Assembly: GCA_015488555.1 (NCBI GenBank)
Contig: WFNO01000011.1
Span: 1 to 45,881 of the forward strand
Reading direction: 5' to 3'
DNA from: Gammaproteobacteria bacterium
Lineage (GTDB): Bacteria; Pseudomonadota; Gammaproteobacteria; SZUA-140
Length of the DNA stretch: 45,881 nucleotides
Shown: positions 15,432 to 23,850 of the stretch, piece by piece
How positions within the stretch are numbered: position 1 is the stretch's first letter
Layout: each line of letters starts with the position of its first letter
Program-made: the position numbers and the translations under genes
The notes under the pieces: model-generated
The model's input: the letters and a program-made list of their open reading frames with translations, nothing else
Told to the model about the DNA's origin: nothing
Database searches by the model: none

Positions 15432-17492
15432 ATGGAATATCAGATTCTTGAAGAGATTCTGATCCTTTTGCTGGTGGCGGTGCTGGCGGTAAGCCTCTTT
15501 CACCGCCTGCGCCTGCCGCCGGTACTGGCCTATTTCAGCGTCGGGGTGTTGGTGGGGCCCTACGGCGGCGGCTGGATCGCCGACAGCGAGGACATCCATT
15601 TCCTGGCGGAATTCGGGGTGGTGTTCCTGCTGTTCACGGTGGGTCTGGAATTCTCTTTCTCCCATCTGGTGGCCATGCGCCGCGAGGTGCTGGGCCTGGG
15701 GGGCGCCCAGGTACTGGTGACCACGGTGCTGGCGGGGTTGGGTGCTCTGGCCATGGGCGTGGATCCGGGCGGCGCGGTGGTGGTGGGCGGCGTGCTCGCC
15801 CTGTCTTCCACCGCCATCGTGGTGAAACAGCTCGCCGAACAAGTGGAACTGGGCTCCCGTCACGGGCGCGTGGCGGTGGGCATTCTCCTGTTCCAGGACG
15901 TCTCGGTGGTGCCCTTCCTCATCGTCATTCCGGCCCTGGCCGCCGGCAGCGAAGCCTCCATCACCGCGGAGTTGCTCCTGACCCTGGGCAAGGGGGTGGC
16001 GGTGGTGGCCGCGATGCTGGCCGCCGGCCACTGGTTGTTGCGCCCCCTGTTCCACGAGATCGCCGCTTCCCGCTCGGCGGAGTTGTTCACGCTCACGGCC
16101 TTGCTGTTCACCCTGGCCGCCGCCTGGGTCACCGAGTTCGCCGGCCTCTCCCTGGCCCTGGGGGCCTTCCTCGCCGGCATGATGCTGGGAGAGACGGAGT
16201 TCCGGCATCAAGTGGAGTCGGACATCCGCCCCTTCCGCGACGTGTTGCTGGGCCTGTTCTTCATCACCGTGGGCATGCTGCTGGATCTCAAGACCCTCAT
16301 GCCCCTGCTGCCCCACGTGCTGTCGCTCACCGCCGCCCTGATGCTGGGCAAGGCTCTGCTGATCTTCATCCTGGGCCGCCTCATGGGGGTGGAGGCCGGC
16401 GTGGCGGTCCGCACGGGGGTGGTGCTGGCCCAGGGGGGGGAGTTCGGTTTCGCCCTCATCTCCCTGGCCCTGGGAGCCGGGGTGCTGGATACCCACACCA
16501 CCAATCTGCTCCTGGGGGCCCTCATTCTCAGCATGGCGCTGACCCCCTTGCTCATCCGCTACAACGGCATCATCGCCAAGCGGCTCTGCGGTCAGGGCTA
16601 CCTGGGCCAGCGCGAGAGCCTGGTCCAGGAGTTGCGGGCGGAGGCAGAGGCCTTGCGGGATCACACCCTGCTCTGCGGCTATGGCCGCATCGGCCAGAAC
16701 CTGGCCCGCTTCCTGGATCAGGAGCAATTGCCCTATCTGGCCTTGGACCTGGACCCGGAACGGGTGCGCGAGGCCCGTCTCGCCGGCGAGCGGGTCAACT
16801 ACGGCGATGCCACCCGCATCGAGATCCTGCAGGCGGCGGGTCTGGAACGGGCCCGGGTGCTGGTGGTCACCTTCGCCGACGTGCGCGGGGCCCTGAAGAT
16901 CCTGCCCCAGGCGCGGCGCCTGCGTCCCGACATCCCCCTCCTAGTGCGGGCCCAGGACGACAGCCACCTGGACCAATTGCTGGCGGCCGGTGCCACGGAA
17001 GTGATTCCGGAGACCTTCGAGGCCAGTGTCATGATCGCTTCCCACCTGCTCTATCTGCTGGACGTGCCGGTGACGCGCATCGCGCGCCGGGTGCAGGAGG
17101 TACACGAGCAACGCTTCCAGATGCTGCGCGAGATCTTCCACGGGCAGGAGGTGGATTTCACCGGCTGGCGCCGCGGCGGTCAGCTCGCCACCGTGGTCCT
17201 GGATCGGGGTTTCCGGGCGGTGGGACGGCGTCTGGGAGAATTCGACCTGGCGAAGCTGGGGGTGGAGATCAAGGCGGTGCGCCGGGGGGGCATCCGGGGC
17301 GAGCGGCCGGATGCGGAACTGGTGTTCAAGGCGGGCGACGTACTGGTGCTCTACGGTCCCCCGGAGGGGATCAAGGGCGTGCGGCGCCTGTTGCAGCAGG
17401 AGGAACGCCAGGAAGATTCCCGCCGCGGCGAAGATGCGCCCCCAGACCCCTCTGGCAAGCGGCCAGGAGACGGCTCCGATTCCGGGGTATGA
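15432..17492 (+). CDS. KefB-type monovalent cation:proton antiporter (CPA2)
   Basis: A 686-residue membrane transporter. The first 385 residues form about 12-13 hydrophobic helices of the CPA2 fold, including FLLFTVGLEFSF and VVLAQGGEFGFALISLAL. An RCK/TrkA-N nucleotide-binding domain follows (about 409-530, HTLLCGYGRIGQNLARFL with GxGxxG; acidic end at LALDLDP), then a TrkA-C-type regulatory domain (about 570-655). Such proteins export K+ or Na+ in exchange for protons and are gated by NAD(H) or glutathione adducts. Glutathione genes occur in the same window, but a link is only a guess. ATG 15432 was chosen because the upstream extension lacks a plausible N-terminus. Kef subtype is not certain. 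Confidence 0.9.
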   Translation: MEYQILEEILILLLVAVLAVSLFHRLRLPPVLAYFSVGVLVGPYGGGWIADSEDIHFLAEFGVVFLLFTVGLEFSFSHLVAMRREVLGLGGAQVLVTTVLAGLGALAMGVDPGGAVVVGGVLALSSTAIVVKQLAEQVELGSRHGRVAVGILLFQDVSVVPFLIVIPALAAGSEASITAELLLTLGKGVAVVAAMLAAGHWLLRPLFHEIAASRSAELFTLTALLFTLAAAWVTEFAGLSLALGAFLAGMMLGETEFRHQVESDIRPFRDVLLGLFFITVGMLLDLKTLMPLLPHVLSLTAALMLGKALLIFILGRLMGVEAGVAVRTGVVLAQGGEFGFALISLALGAGVLDTHTTNLLLGALILSMALTPLLIRYNGIIAKRLCGQGYLGQRESLVQELRAEAEALRDHTLLCGYGRIGQNLARFLDQEQLPYLALDLDPERVREARLAGERVNYGDATRIEILQAAGLERARVLVVTFADVRGALKILPQARRLRPDIPLLVRAQDDSHLDQLLAAGATEVIPETFEASVMIASHLLYLLDVPVTRIARRVQEVHEQRFQMLREIFHGQEVDFTGWRRGGQLATVVLDRGFRAVGRRLGEFDLAKLGVEIKAVRRGGIRGERPDAELVFKAGDVLVLYGPPEGIKGVRRLLQQEERQEDSRRGEDAPPDPSGKRPGDGSDSGV

Positions 17493-17628
17493 GTATGCGG
17501 GACATGAGTAGTATGGCGGAAAGGGAAATACTTGCTGCCGCGAGTGCTTGTCGCTACAGTGCTCGGTCCCCTCGCCGATAAGCCGGTGAAGAGACGGGCC
17601 CTTCGGGCCTTGGAATCACGCACACACC

Positions 17629-20199
17629 ATGATGGAAAAGTTTATCGATCGACTGCGCCGGCGGGTGTTGCTCTGCGACGGCGGCACCGGAACCCTCATT
17701 CAGGCCGAGGACTGGGATCTGGAAAAAGACTTCCTTGGCCTGGAGAACTGTTCCGAGATCCTGTGTCGCACCCGCCCCGATTTCGTGCAGCACGTGCATT
17801 GCACCTATTTCGAGGCCGGGGCCGATTGTGTGGAGACCAACACCTTCGGCGCCAACCGGGTGGTATTGGCCGAATTCGGGCTTCAGGACCAGGCCTTGGA
17901 GTTGAACCGTCTGGCGGCGAGGCTGGCACGCGAAGTGGCGGAACGTTTCACCACCACGGACTGGCCCCGTTACGTGCTGGGATCCATGGGGCCAGGCATC
18001 AAGCTGTGCAGCCTGGGGCACGTGGATTACGACACCCTGGAGGACTCCTATGCGGAGCAGGCCCGGGGCCTGCTGGAAGGCGGGGTGGACGCCTTCTTGT
18101 TGGAGACCCACCAAGACCTGCTCACCCTGAAGGCGGCGGTCAACGGTTGCAAGCGAGCGCGTCGCGAACTGGGGCGGGAGGACGTGCCCATCTTCACCCA
18201 GGTTACCATCGAGACCACCGGCACCATGCTGGTGGGTTCGGACATCGCCTGCGCCGTCACCACCCTGGCCGCCCTGGACGTGGATGCTATCGGTCTCAAT
18301 TGCGCCACGGGGCCGGCCGAGATGGCGGAACACGTGCAGTACCTGGGTGAACACTGGCCGGGACTGATCTCGGTGATGCCCAATGCCGGGTTGCCCATGC
18401 TGGTGGAGGGGCGCACCGAATATCCCCTGTTGCCGGACGAGCTGGTGGACTGGCAGCGGCGTTTCATCGAAGAGGACGGCGTCAATCTCATCGGCGGCTG
18501 CTGCGGCACCACACCGGAACACATCGCCGCCTTGCGCGCCATGCTGGATGCGCGCAAGGATCCGGCGCCCAAGACACGCCGGGTGACCCTCACGCCGGCG
18601 GTGAGTTCGCTCTATACCTCCGTGCCCTTGCGCCAGGAGAACGCCGTCTTCGCCATCGGCGAGCGTACCAATGCCAACGGCTCCAAACGCTTCCGCGAGC
18701 TGCTCGCCCAGGAGGATTGGGACGCCCTGGTGGGCATGGGCCGCGAACAGGTCAAAGAGGGTTCCCATGCCCTGGACGTGTGCGTGGCCTATGTGGGGCG
18801 TCCCGAGGCCCAGGACATGTACGAACTCGTCTCCCGTTACCGGGGACAGATCACCGTGCCGCTGGTGATCGATTCCACCGAGCCGCCGGTGATCGAGACC
18901 GCCCTCAAGCTGCTGGGCGGCAAGAGCATCATCAATTCCATCAATTTCGAGGACGGCGAGGACAAGGCCGCCACCATCCTGGGATATGCCAGGAAATACG
19001 GCACCGCGGTGGTGGCCCTGACCATCGACGAGCAGGGCATGGCCAAGGAGGTGGAGCGCAAGCTGGCCATCGCCCACCGCCTCTACGACTTCGCCGTGGA
19101 GCGCCACGGCCTGCCGCCCGCCGATCTCATGTTCGATCCCCTGACCTTCACCATCTGCACCGGTGTGGAGGAGGACCGCCGGCATGGGATCCACACCCTG
19201 GAGGCCATCGAACGCATCGCCGCGGAATTGCCCGAGTGCCAGATCCTGCTGGGCCTGTCCAACATCTCCTTCGGGCTCAAACCCGCCGCGCGCCACGTGC
19301 TCAATTCCGTGTTTCTCCATCACGCCCAGCAACGGGGCATGACCGCCGCCATCATCCACGTCTCCAAGATCATGCCCCTGCACAAGATCCCGGAGCAGCA
19401 GCGCGAGGCCGCCGAGGACCTCATCTTCGATCGCCGGCGCAAGGGCCGCGATCCCCTGCTGCATTTCGTGGACCTGTTCAAGAACGTCACCGAGGCCGGC
19501 ACCGCGCAACGCAAGCCGGCCACGGTGGAAGAGGCCCTCAAACAGCGCATCATCGACGGCGACAAGCAGGGCCTGGAAGAGGATCTGGCGCGCGCCATGG
19601 AGAAATATTCACCCCTGGAGATCATCAACGAAATATTGCTGGACGGCATGCGGGTGGTGGGCGACCTGTTCGGCAGCGGCGAGATGCAACTGCCCTTCGT
19701 GCTCCAGTCCGCGGAGACCATGAAGGCCGCGGTGGCCTGGTTGGAGCCGCACATGGAAAAGGTGGAGGGGCAGGAGAAGGGGATCCTGGTGCTGGCCACG
19801 GTGAAAGGGGACGTACACGACATCGGCAAGAACCTGGTGGACATCATTCTCACCAACAACGGTTACAAGGTCGTCAATCTGGGTATCAAGCAACCCATCG
19901 CCAACATCATGGAGGCCGCCCGCAAACACCGGGCCGACGCCGTGGGCATGTCGGGATTGCTGGTGAAATCCACGGTGATCATGAAGGAGAACCTGGAGGA
20001 GATGAAGCGCGCCGGCATGGACATCTCGGTGCTACTGGGCGGCGCCGCGCTCACGCGCCGTTACGTGGAACAGGATTGCCGCGCCGCCTACAGCGACCCG
20101 GACAAGGTCCACTATGCCAAGGACGCGTTCAGCGGCTTGAAGATCATGGACCGCATCATGGCCCAGAAGAAGGAGAATCAGTGGGGTCAGAGTACTTGA
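17629..20199 (+). CDS. metH: B12-dependent methionine synthase lacking activation domain
   Basis: Transfers a methyl group from methyltetrahydrofolate via cobalamin to homocysteine. The 856 residues contain the homocysteine domain with the three zinc cysteines (Cys225 in GLNCATG; Cys291 and Cys292 in GGCCGTTP), the pterin-binding domain (about 338-600, FAIGERTNANGSKRF), a helical cap, and the B12-binding domain with the axial-ligand motif DVHDIGKN (His730). The C-terminal AdoMet activation domain of E. coli MetH (about 330 residues) is absent. The last codons (WGQST, stop) lie inside a REP palindrome, so the natural end may have been altered. Short forms without the activation domain are also known. 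No strong ribosome site precedes the ATG; Met2 is an alternative. Confidence 0.9.
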   Translation: MMEKFIDRLRRRVLLCDGGTGTLIQAEDWDLEKDFLGLENCSEILCRTRPDFVQHVHCTYFEAGADCVETNTFGANRVVLAEFGLQDQALELNRLAARLAREVAERFTTTDWPRYVLGSMGPGIKLCSLGHVDYDTLEDSYAEQARGLLEGGVDAFLLETHQDLLTLKAAVNGCKRARRELGREDVPIFTQVTIETTGTMLVGSDIACAVTTLAALDVDAIGLNCATGPAEMAEHVQYLGEHWPGLISVMPNAGLPMLVEGRTEYPLLPDELVDWQRRFIEEDGVNLIGGCCGTTPEHIAALRAMLDARKDPAPKTRRVTLTPAVSSLYTSVPLRQENAVFAIGERTNANGSKRFRELLAQEDWDALVGMGREQVKEGSHALDVCVAYVGRPEAQDMYELVSRYRGQITVPLVIDSTEPPVIETALKLLGGKSIINSINFEDGEDKAATILGYARKYGTAVVALTIDEQGMAKEVERKLAIAHRLYDFAVERHGLPPADLMFDPLTFTICTGVEEDRRHGIHTLEAIERIAAELPECQILLGLSNISFGLKPAARHVLNSVFLHHAQQRGMTAAIIHVSKIMPLHKIPEQQREAAEDLIFDRRRKGRDPLLHFVDLFKNVTEAGTAQRKPATVEEALKQRIIDGDKQGLEEDLARAMEKYSPLEIINEILLDGMRVVGDLFGSGEMQLPFVLQSAETMKAAVAWLEPHMEKVEGQEKGILVLATVKGDVHDIGKNLVDIILTNNGYKVVNLGIKQPIANIMEAARKHRADAVGMSGLLVKSTVIMKENLEEMKRAGMDISVLLGGAALTRRYVEQDCRAAYSDPDKVHYAKDAFSGLKIMDRIMAQKKENQWGQST

Positions 20200-20253
20200 A
20201 GGGCATCGATTTCCAAAGGGAGAGTGTCTGCCTCTTCAAGTACTCTGACCCCA
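20182..20253. repeat. REP-type palindrome, 20-bp perfect arms, at the metH 3' end
   Basis: Arms at 20182-20201 (tggggtcagagtacttgaag) and 20234-20253 are perfect reverse complements around a 32-base loop. The GGGGTCAG...CTGACCCC base is typical of REP sequences moved by RAYT (IS200-like tyrosine) transposases. The metH stop TGA (20197-20199) is inside the left arm. The structure could act as a bidirectional transcript end between metH and the convergent outer-membrane protein gene, but no T run follows. Confidence 0.85.
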
Positions 20254-20263
20254 TTGACCCCTC

Positions 20264-21271
20264 TCAGAACTCATAGGACAGATTGAGGGAAAAGCCGAGC
20301 GCGTCCTCGAATTCGTATTCTGCTTCGATGTTGCCGTTGCGGTCGACGAAGGCCATTTGCCGGTCGAAGGTGTTCTCGATCGAGAAGGAGAGAAAGCTCT
20401 CGTGTCCCCAGTGATAGGACAGTCTGGCGCCGACTCTCCGGTATTCGTCCTCCAGATAGCCGCCGCGCATGCCGAGCACTGGGCTGTTGTCAGACAGCCG
20501 AATGGTGTTGGTGCCGCCCTCATTGAAGAAGAACGAGGTAGAGAAGGCAGGCGTGAAATGATAGGTCAGGCTGGACTCCGGAAATTCGCTACTGACTTCG
20601 AATACCCCTGACCAGCCTTTCTGATTGTGGGGTTTCCATTCGATTTCCATGTCCATACCCAGTTCGGCGCCTTCTGCATCCAGGTATTCATAGTTGAAAT
20701 TCAACACGAGCACCCAGTCACGATTCGGTTCGAAGTCGATGTCGACGCCGATCTCGTACTCGTTGGAATTGCTGGTTTCATTCTCGAAGGAAGATTCAGC
20801 TTCGATATAGTACTGCAACTCCCAACGCGGGTTGATCTCCATTTCATACTCGAAGCCCAATGCCAGGGTGTAGAAGGTGTTCCATGGCTCGACGCCGGAT
20901 GCAGAGATGAAGGGAAGGTTTTGCGGTTTGCGCCAGTCGTACTGCCAGCGTTCGAAGGCGAACGAGAATATTTTGTAGTTTTTCTCGTATTCGGCTTCGA
21001 GGATGAACCCGGCTGTCCTGACCGAGGCATCTCCGGATACCGACCGCGAATCCCCAGCAGTGGTGAACTCGAGATCCAGGACTCGTTCGACGTCTCCTGG
21101 GTCATGTCCAGCTCCATGATGGCCTCCGCCGCCACCGCGGCCACCCCGATCGATGCCACCGGCGCCATTGGCGAGAGCGCTCTTCGAATGTCCAAGTACC
21201 GACAATACGGCCAGCAGGATGTACGCCATCAATGTCTGAAAACAGTTCGTAGGATTGCGCATGAAGATCAT
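20264..21271 (-). CDS. Outer-membrane beta-barrel-like protein, Gly/His-rich N-terminus
   Basis: No named family was recognised. The 335-residue protein has a signal peptide (about 14-34: LMAYILLAVLSVLGHSKSALA), then a Gly/His segment GGGGGHHGAGH that could bind metal. The remainder alternates polar and aromatic residues in strands such as LGFEYEMEINPRWELQYYIEAE, WVLVLNFNYEYLDAEG and VGARLSYHWG, and ends in the aromatic residue Phe (LNLSYEF), the usual outer-membrane barrel ending. AAAGG precedes ATG 21271 at good spacing; Met4 is an alternative. The DNA looks less GC-rich than its neighbours, and the gene is divergent from a two-component system, which may control it. Confidence 0.7.
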   Translation of the reverse strand: MIFMRNPTNCFQTLMAYILLAVLSVLGHSKSALANGAGGIDRGGRGGGGGHHGAGHDPGDVERVLDLEFTTAGDSRSVSGDASVRTAGFILEAEYEKNYKIFSFAFERWQYDWRKPQNLPFISASGVEPWNTFYTLALGFEYEMEINPRWELQYYIEAESSFENETSNSNEYEIGVDIDFEPNRDWVLVLNFNYEYLDAEGAELGMDMEIEWKPHNQKGWSGVFEVSSEFPESSLTYHFTPAFSTSFFFNEGGTNTIRLSDNSPVLGMRGGYLEDEYRRVGARLSYHWGHESFLSFSIENTFDRQMAFVDRNGNIEAEYEFEDALGFSLNLSYEF

Positions 21272-21602
21272 TCCATACCTTTCTTGAGTTTTTCAGAATA
21301 GATAGGTCGACTAAAATGGGCGACTGAGAGTGGAGATGCCACTTCGTTTGATCTGTGGTGCTCAGTCAAGCCACGGGTCGCACATCGTTACTCTTCTTGA
21401 AGAAGATGCATTCCTGAAAATGCTGCGACCAATTATAGAGAAGAGCGGATTACCGGCCGTTTACGCCGCCATTACCAAATCGTAAGGTTGGGTGGGCTTT
21501 CGGGATTCAAGTCGTGAGGCATGATATAAATGGATTGCAGCGGCACGATCGTGGGTCGGCCGTATCTTCCGCCGGTAGGTAATTACATGTGAGACCGCAC
21601 CC
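21272..21602. promoter_or_regulatory. Divergent regulatory region between barrel gene and two-component genes
   Basis: This 331-base gap is AT-richer than most of the window, as expected for a control region. A TGATAT (about 21521-21526, followed by AAAT) could be a -10 box for the response-regulator gene, but no good -35 box is seen at 16-18 bases. I could not identify an OmpR-type direct-repeat binding site with confidence. No small gene is evident. Confidence 0.4.
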
Positions 21603-22280
21603 ATGAACATCCTCCTGATCGAAGACGACCAGGGAGCAGCAGACTATCTGTGCAAAGGGCTCACCGAGAGCGGCCACAACGTGGATCATGCCTCCGATGG
21701 ACATGATGGGCTGCACCTGGCGCTCAGTGCCACCTATGACGTGCTGATCATAGATCGAGTACTGCCGGGACGTGACGGCTTGTCGGTCGTTTCCATGTTG
21801 CGTGCAGGTGGGGTCTCGACACCTGTGCTCGTCCTGTCTGCGCTCGGTGAGGTGGATGATCGGGTGGCTGGTCTGCGTGCCGGAGGAGACGATTACATGG
21901 TAAAGCCCTTTGCTTTTTCCGAGCTCTTGGCGCGCCTGGAGGCCCTGGCCCGGCGGGCTCAACCGGGAACCGGCCACAAGCGTTTCCAGGTGGCCGATTT
22001 GGTGCTCGACTTGACTTCCTATCAAGTGACTCGTGGTGGTCAGAAAATTCACTTACAACCCCGTGAACTCCGGCTTCTCGAATTCCTGATGCGGCACCAG
22101 GGCCAGGTCGTCACGCGTACCATGCTGTTGGAGAAGGTATGGGGATACAATTTCGATCCCCAGACCAACGTCATCGATGTCCATATCAGCCGCCTCCGCA
22201 ACAAGATCGACAAGGGGTTCTCCAGATCCCTGCTGCACACGGTACGTGGTGTGGGATATAAGCTCGACGAGATGCCTTGA
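21603..22280 (+). CDS. OmpR/PhoB-family response regulator
   Basis: A 225-residue regulator. The receiver domain (1-115) shows acidic pair Asp8/Asp9, the phospho-acceptor Asp51 (LIIDRVLPGRDG) and the invariant Lys101 (YMVKPFAF). A winged-helix DNA-binding domain follows (about 127-222) with LQPRELRLLEFLMRHQGQVVTR and VIDVHISRLRNKID. It overlaps no neighbour but lies only 4 bases before the histidine kinase, so the two form an operon. Overall it resembles CusR/CopR/QseB types used for metals, antibiotics or envelope stress; the signal cannot be named from sequence. The divergent barrel gene is the most likely target. Confidence 0.93.
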   Translation: MNILLIEDDQGAADYLCKGLTESGHNVDHASDGHDGLHLALSATYDVLIIDRVLPGRDGLSVVSMLRAGGVSTPVLVLSALGEVDDRVAGLRAGGDDYMVKPFAFSELLARLEALARRAQPGTGHKRFQVADLVLDLTSYQVTRGGQKIHLQPRELRLLEFLMRHQGQVVTRTMLLEKVWGYNFDPQTNVIDVHISRLRNKIDKGFSRSLLHTVRGVGYKLDEMP

Positions 22281-22284
22281 GACG

Positions 22285-23748
22285 ATGCAATTGTCGGAAT
22301 TGGGACGTACTTCGGTAGTCAAGCTGGCGGTGCGCTACACGCTGTTTTATGGCGCCATCTTGACCGCGCTCCTCATCGTCCTGCATTGGTCCAGCAGCCG
22401 CTTCGTGAGCGAGGAAATGGAAGAAGAAATCGAGCAGGAATTGTTGCGGCTCGCCGAGATCCACGCCAAAGGGGGTGCGGCAGTACTACAAAGAGACATC
22501 GACGCTCGCTTGGAAGATGCAATCCACTCGGGGCGTTTCTATCTCTTCGCCGGAAGCGATGGCCAGCCCATCTCTGGCAACTTGACCAAATGGCCACACG
22601 AGGCCAATGTCCTGTTGGGGGTGGAAGTCGAGGTCGAAAACATCTGGTTGGATGATGACATCCTGATCGGTAACTATTACACCAACGATGCCTATCTACC
22701 GGCGGCTGCCCTACGGCTGCGGGACGGTAGCCGGCTCTTGGTCGCCAGAGGTGTGGAGCAGCACGACGCCTTGCGGGAACTCAGCGAGAATCTGTTCGAA
22801 TCGTTGCCGGCCGTGGTGTTTTTCGTTCTCCTGGTGGGGATCTCCATGGGCTGGTCCATCCTGAGGCGTCTGGAGGCCATCCAGCTCACCGCTCACGACA
22901 TCATGGCCGGCGACCTCTCGCGCCGAATACCCGTGAGCGACAAGAACGACGAATTCGATGCCTTGGCACGCTGCCTCAACGAAATGTTGGCCCGCATCGA
23001 GGACGTGCTGACGGAGATGCGTGAGGTAACGGACAATGTGGCACACGATTTGCGCAATCCCATATCCCGGATTCGCAACCGCATGGAAGTGACCCTATTG
23101 GAACGGCGTTCCGAAGAAGATTACCGGGAGGCCATGTACCAGACCATTCGTGATGCCGAAGCGATGATGCGGACCTTCAACGCCATCCTGCACATCGCCC
23201 AGGCCAATGCCGGTATGGTGCGGGCGCGACTCGAAAAGGTGGACCTGGTCGAGTTGGCCCGCCAATTGGGCGAACTCTACGAGCCGATCGCCGAAGAGGC
23301 AGGTCTCAGCTTGCAGGTGCAGGCGGACGGCATGCACGAGATTCGCGGTCATCCCGACCTGCTCGGTCAGGCCGTGGTGAATCTGCTGGACAATGCCGTG
23401 AAGTATACGCCTCGAGGGGGCAGGATCATGCTTGCTGTGCAAACCCATACCAAGGGAATCGATCTGATCGTGGCGGATACCGGTCCCGGCATCCCCGAGT
23501 CCGAATACCAGCGCGTCAAGCAACGTTTCGTGCGTCTGGGGTGCGATCGTCCTGATGCCGGCAGCGGCCTGGGGCTGAGCCTGGTGGACGCCATCGCCCG
23601 CCAACATCAGGGAATGCTGCTCTTTGCCGACAACCATCCTGGGCTGCGCGCCATCATCCGTCTCCCATTGCCCAGGGGCTCGCTCGAAACGCATGTCCCT
23701 GTGACGTATCCGGATGATCGGTCGGATGCCGGCCTTTCTCAAGTTTGA
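22285..23748 (+). CDS. Membrane sensor histidine kinase
   Basis: A 487-residue inner-membrane kinase partnered with the preceding regulator. It has two membrane helices (about 16-33 and 172-191) bracketing a periplasmic sensor of about 140 residues, followed by a HAMP linker (about 192-245), the dimerisation box VAHDLRNPISRIRNR with phospho-acceptor His254, and a HATPase domain with the N box VVNLLDNAVKYTP, G1 box ADTGPGIP and G2 box GSGLGLSLV. ATG 22285 follows the regulator stop by four bases. The periplasmic part (FYLFAGSDGQPISGNL) resembles that of CusS/QseC-like kinases, with no metal-binding motif obvious. Stimulus unknown. Confidence 0.93.
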   Translation: MQLSELGRTSVVKLAVRYTLFYGAILTALLIVLHWSSSRFVSEEMEEEIEQELLRLAEIHAKGGAAVLQRDIDARLEDAIHSGRFYLFAGSDGQPISGNLTKWPHEANVLLGVEVEVENIWLDDDILIGNYYTNDAYLPAAALRLRDGSRLLVARGVEQHDALRELSENLFESLPAVVFFVLLVGISMGWSILRRLEAIQLTAHDIMAGDLSRRIPVSDKNDEFDALARCLNEMLARIEDVLTEMREVTDNVAHDLRNPISRIRNRMEVTLLERRSEEDYREAMYQTIRDAEAMMRTFNAILHIAQANAGMVRARLEKVDLVELARQLGELYEPIAEEAGLSLQVQADGMHEIRGHPDLLGQAVVNLLDNAVKYTPRGGRIMLAVQTHTKGIDLIVADTGPGIPESEYQRVKQRFVRLGCDRPDAGSGLGLSLVDAIARQHQGMLLFADNHPGLRAIIRLPLPRGSLETHVPVTYPDDRSDAGLSQV

Positions 23749-23850
23749 CAGCCCGCGCCGGGCGATGAAGAATCCGTGTTTTCCCGGCTCGGTGGGGCTC
23801 TCGCCGTCGAGCCCTCCAATAACGACACATTCTAACAAACGAGCGAACCC

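Noticed and set aside
15357-16727. A 456-residue minus-strand frame opposite the antiporter
   Set aside because: It is Gln/His-rich and featureless, the typical antisense product of a Leu/Ala-rich membrane protein gene.
17493-17628. Cobalamin or SAM/SAH riboswitch upstream of metH
   Set aside because: The 136-base leader is too short for a cobalamin riboswitch and no conserved B12-box or SAH motif was found; only a small GGCCC/GGGCC hairpin is present.
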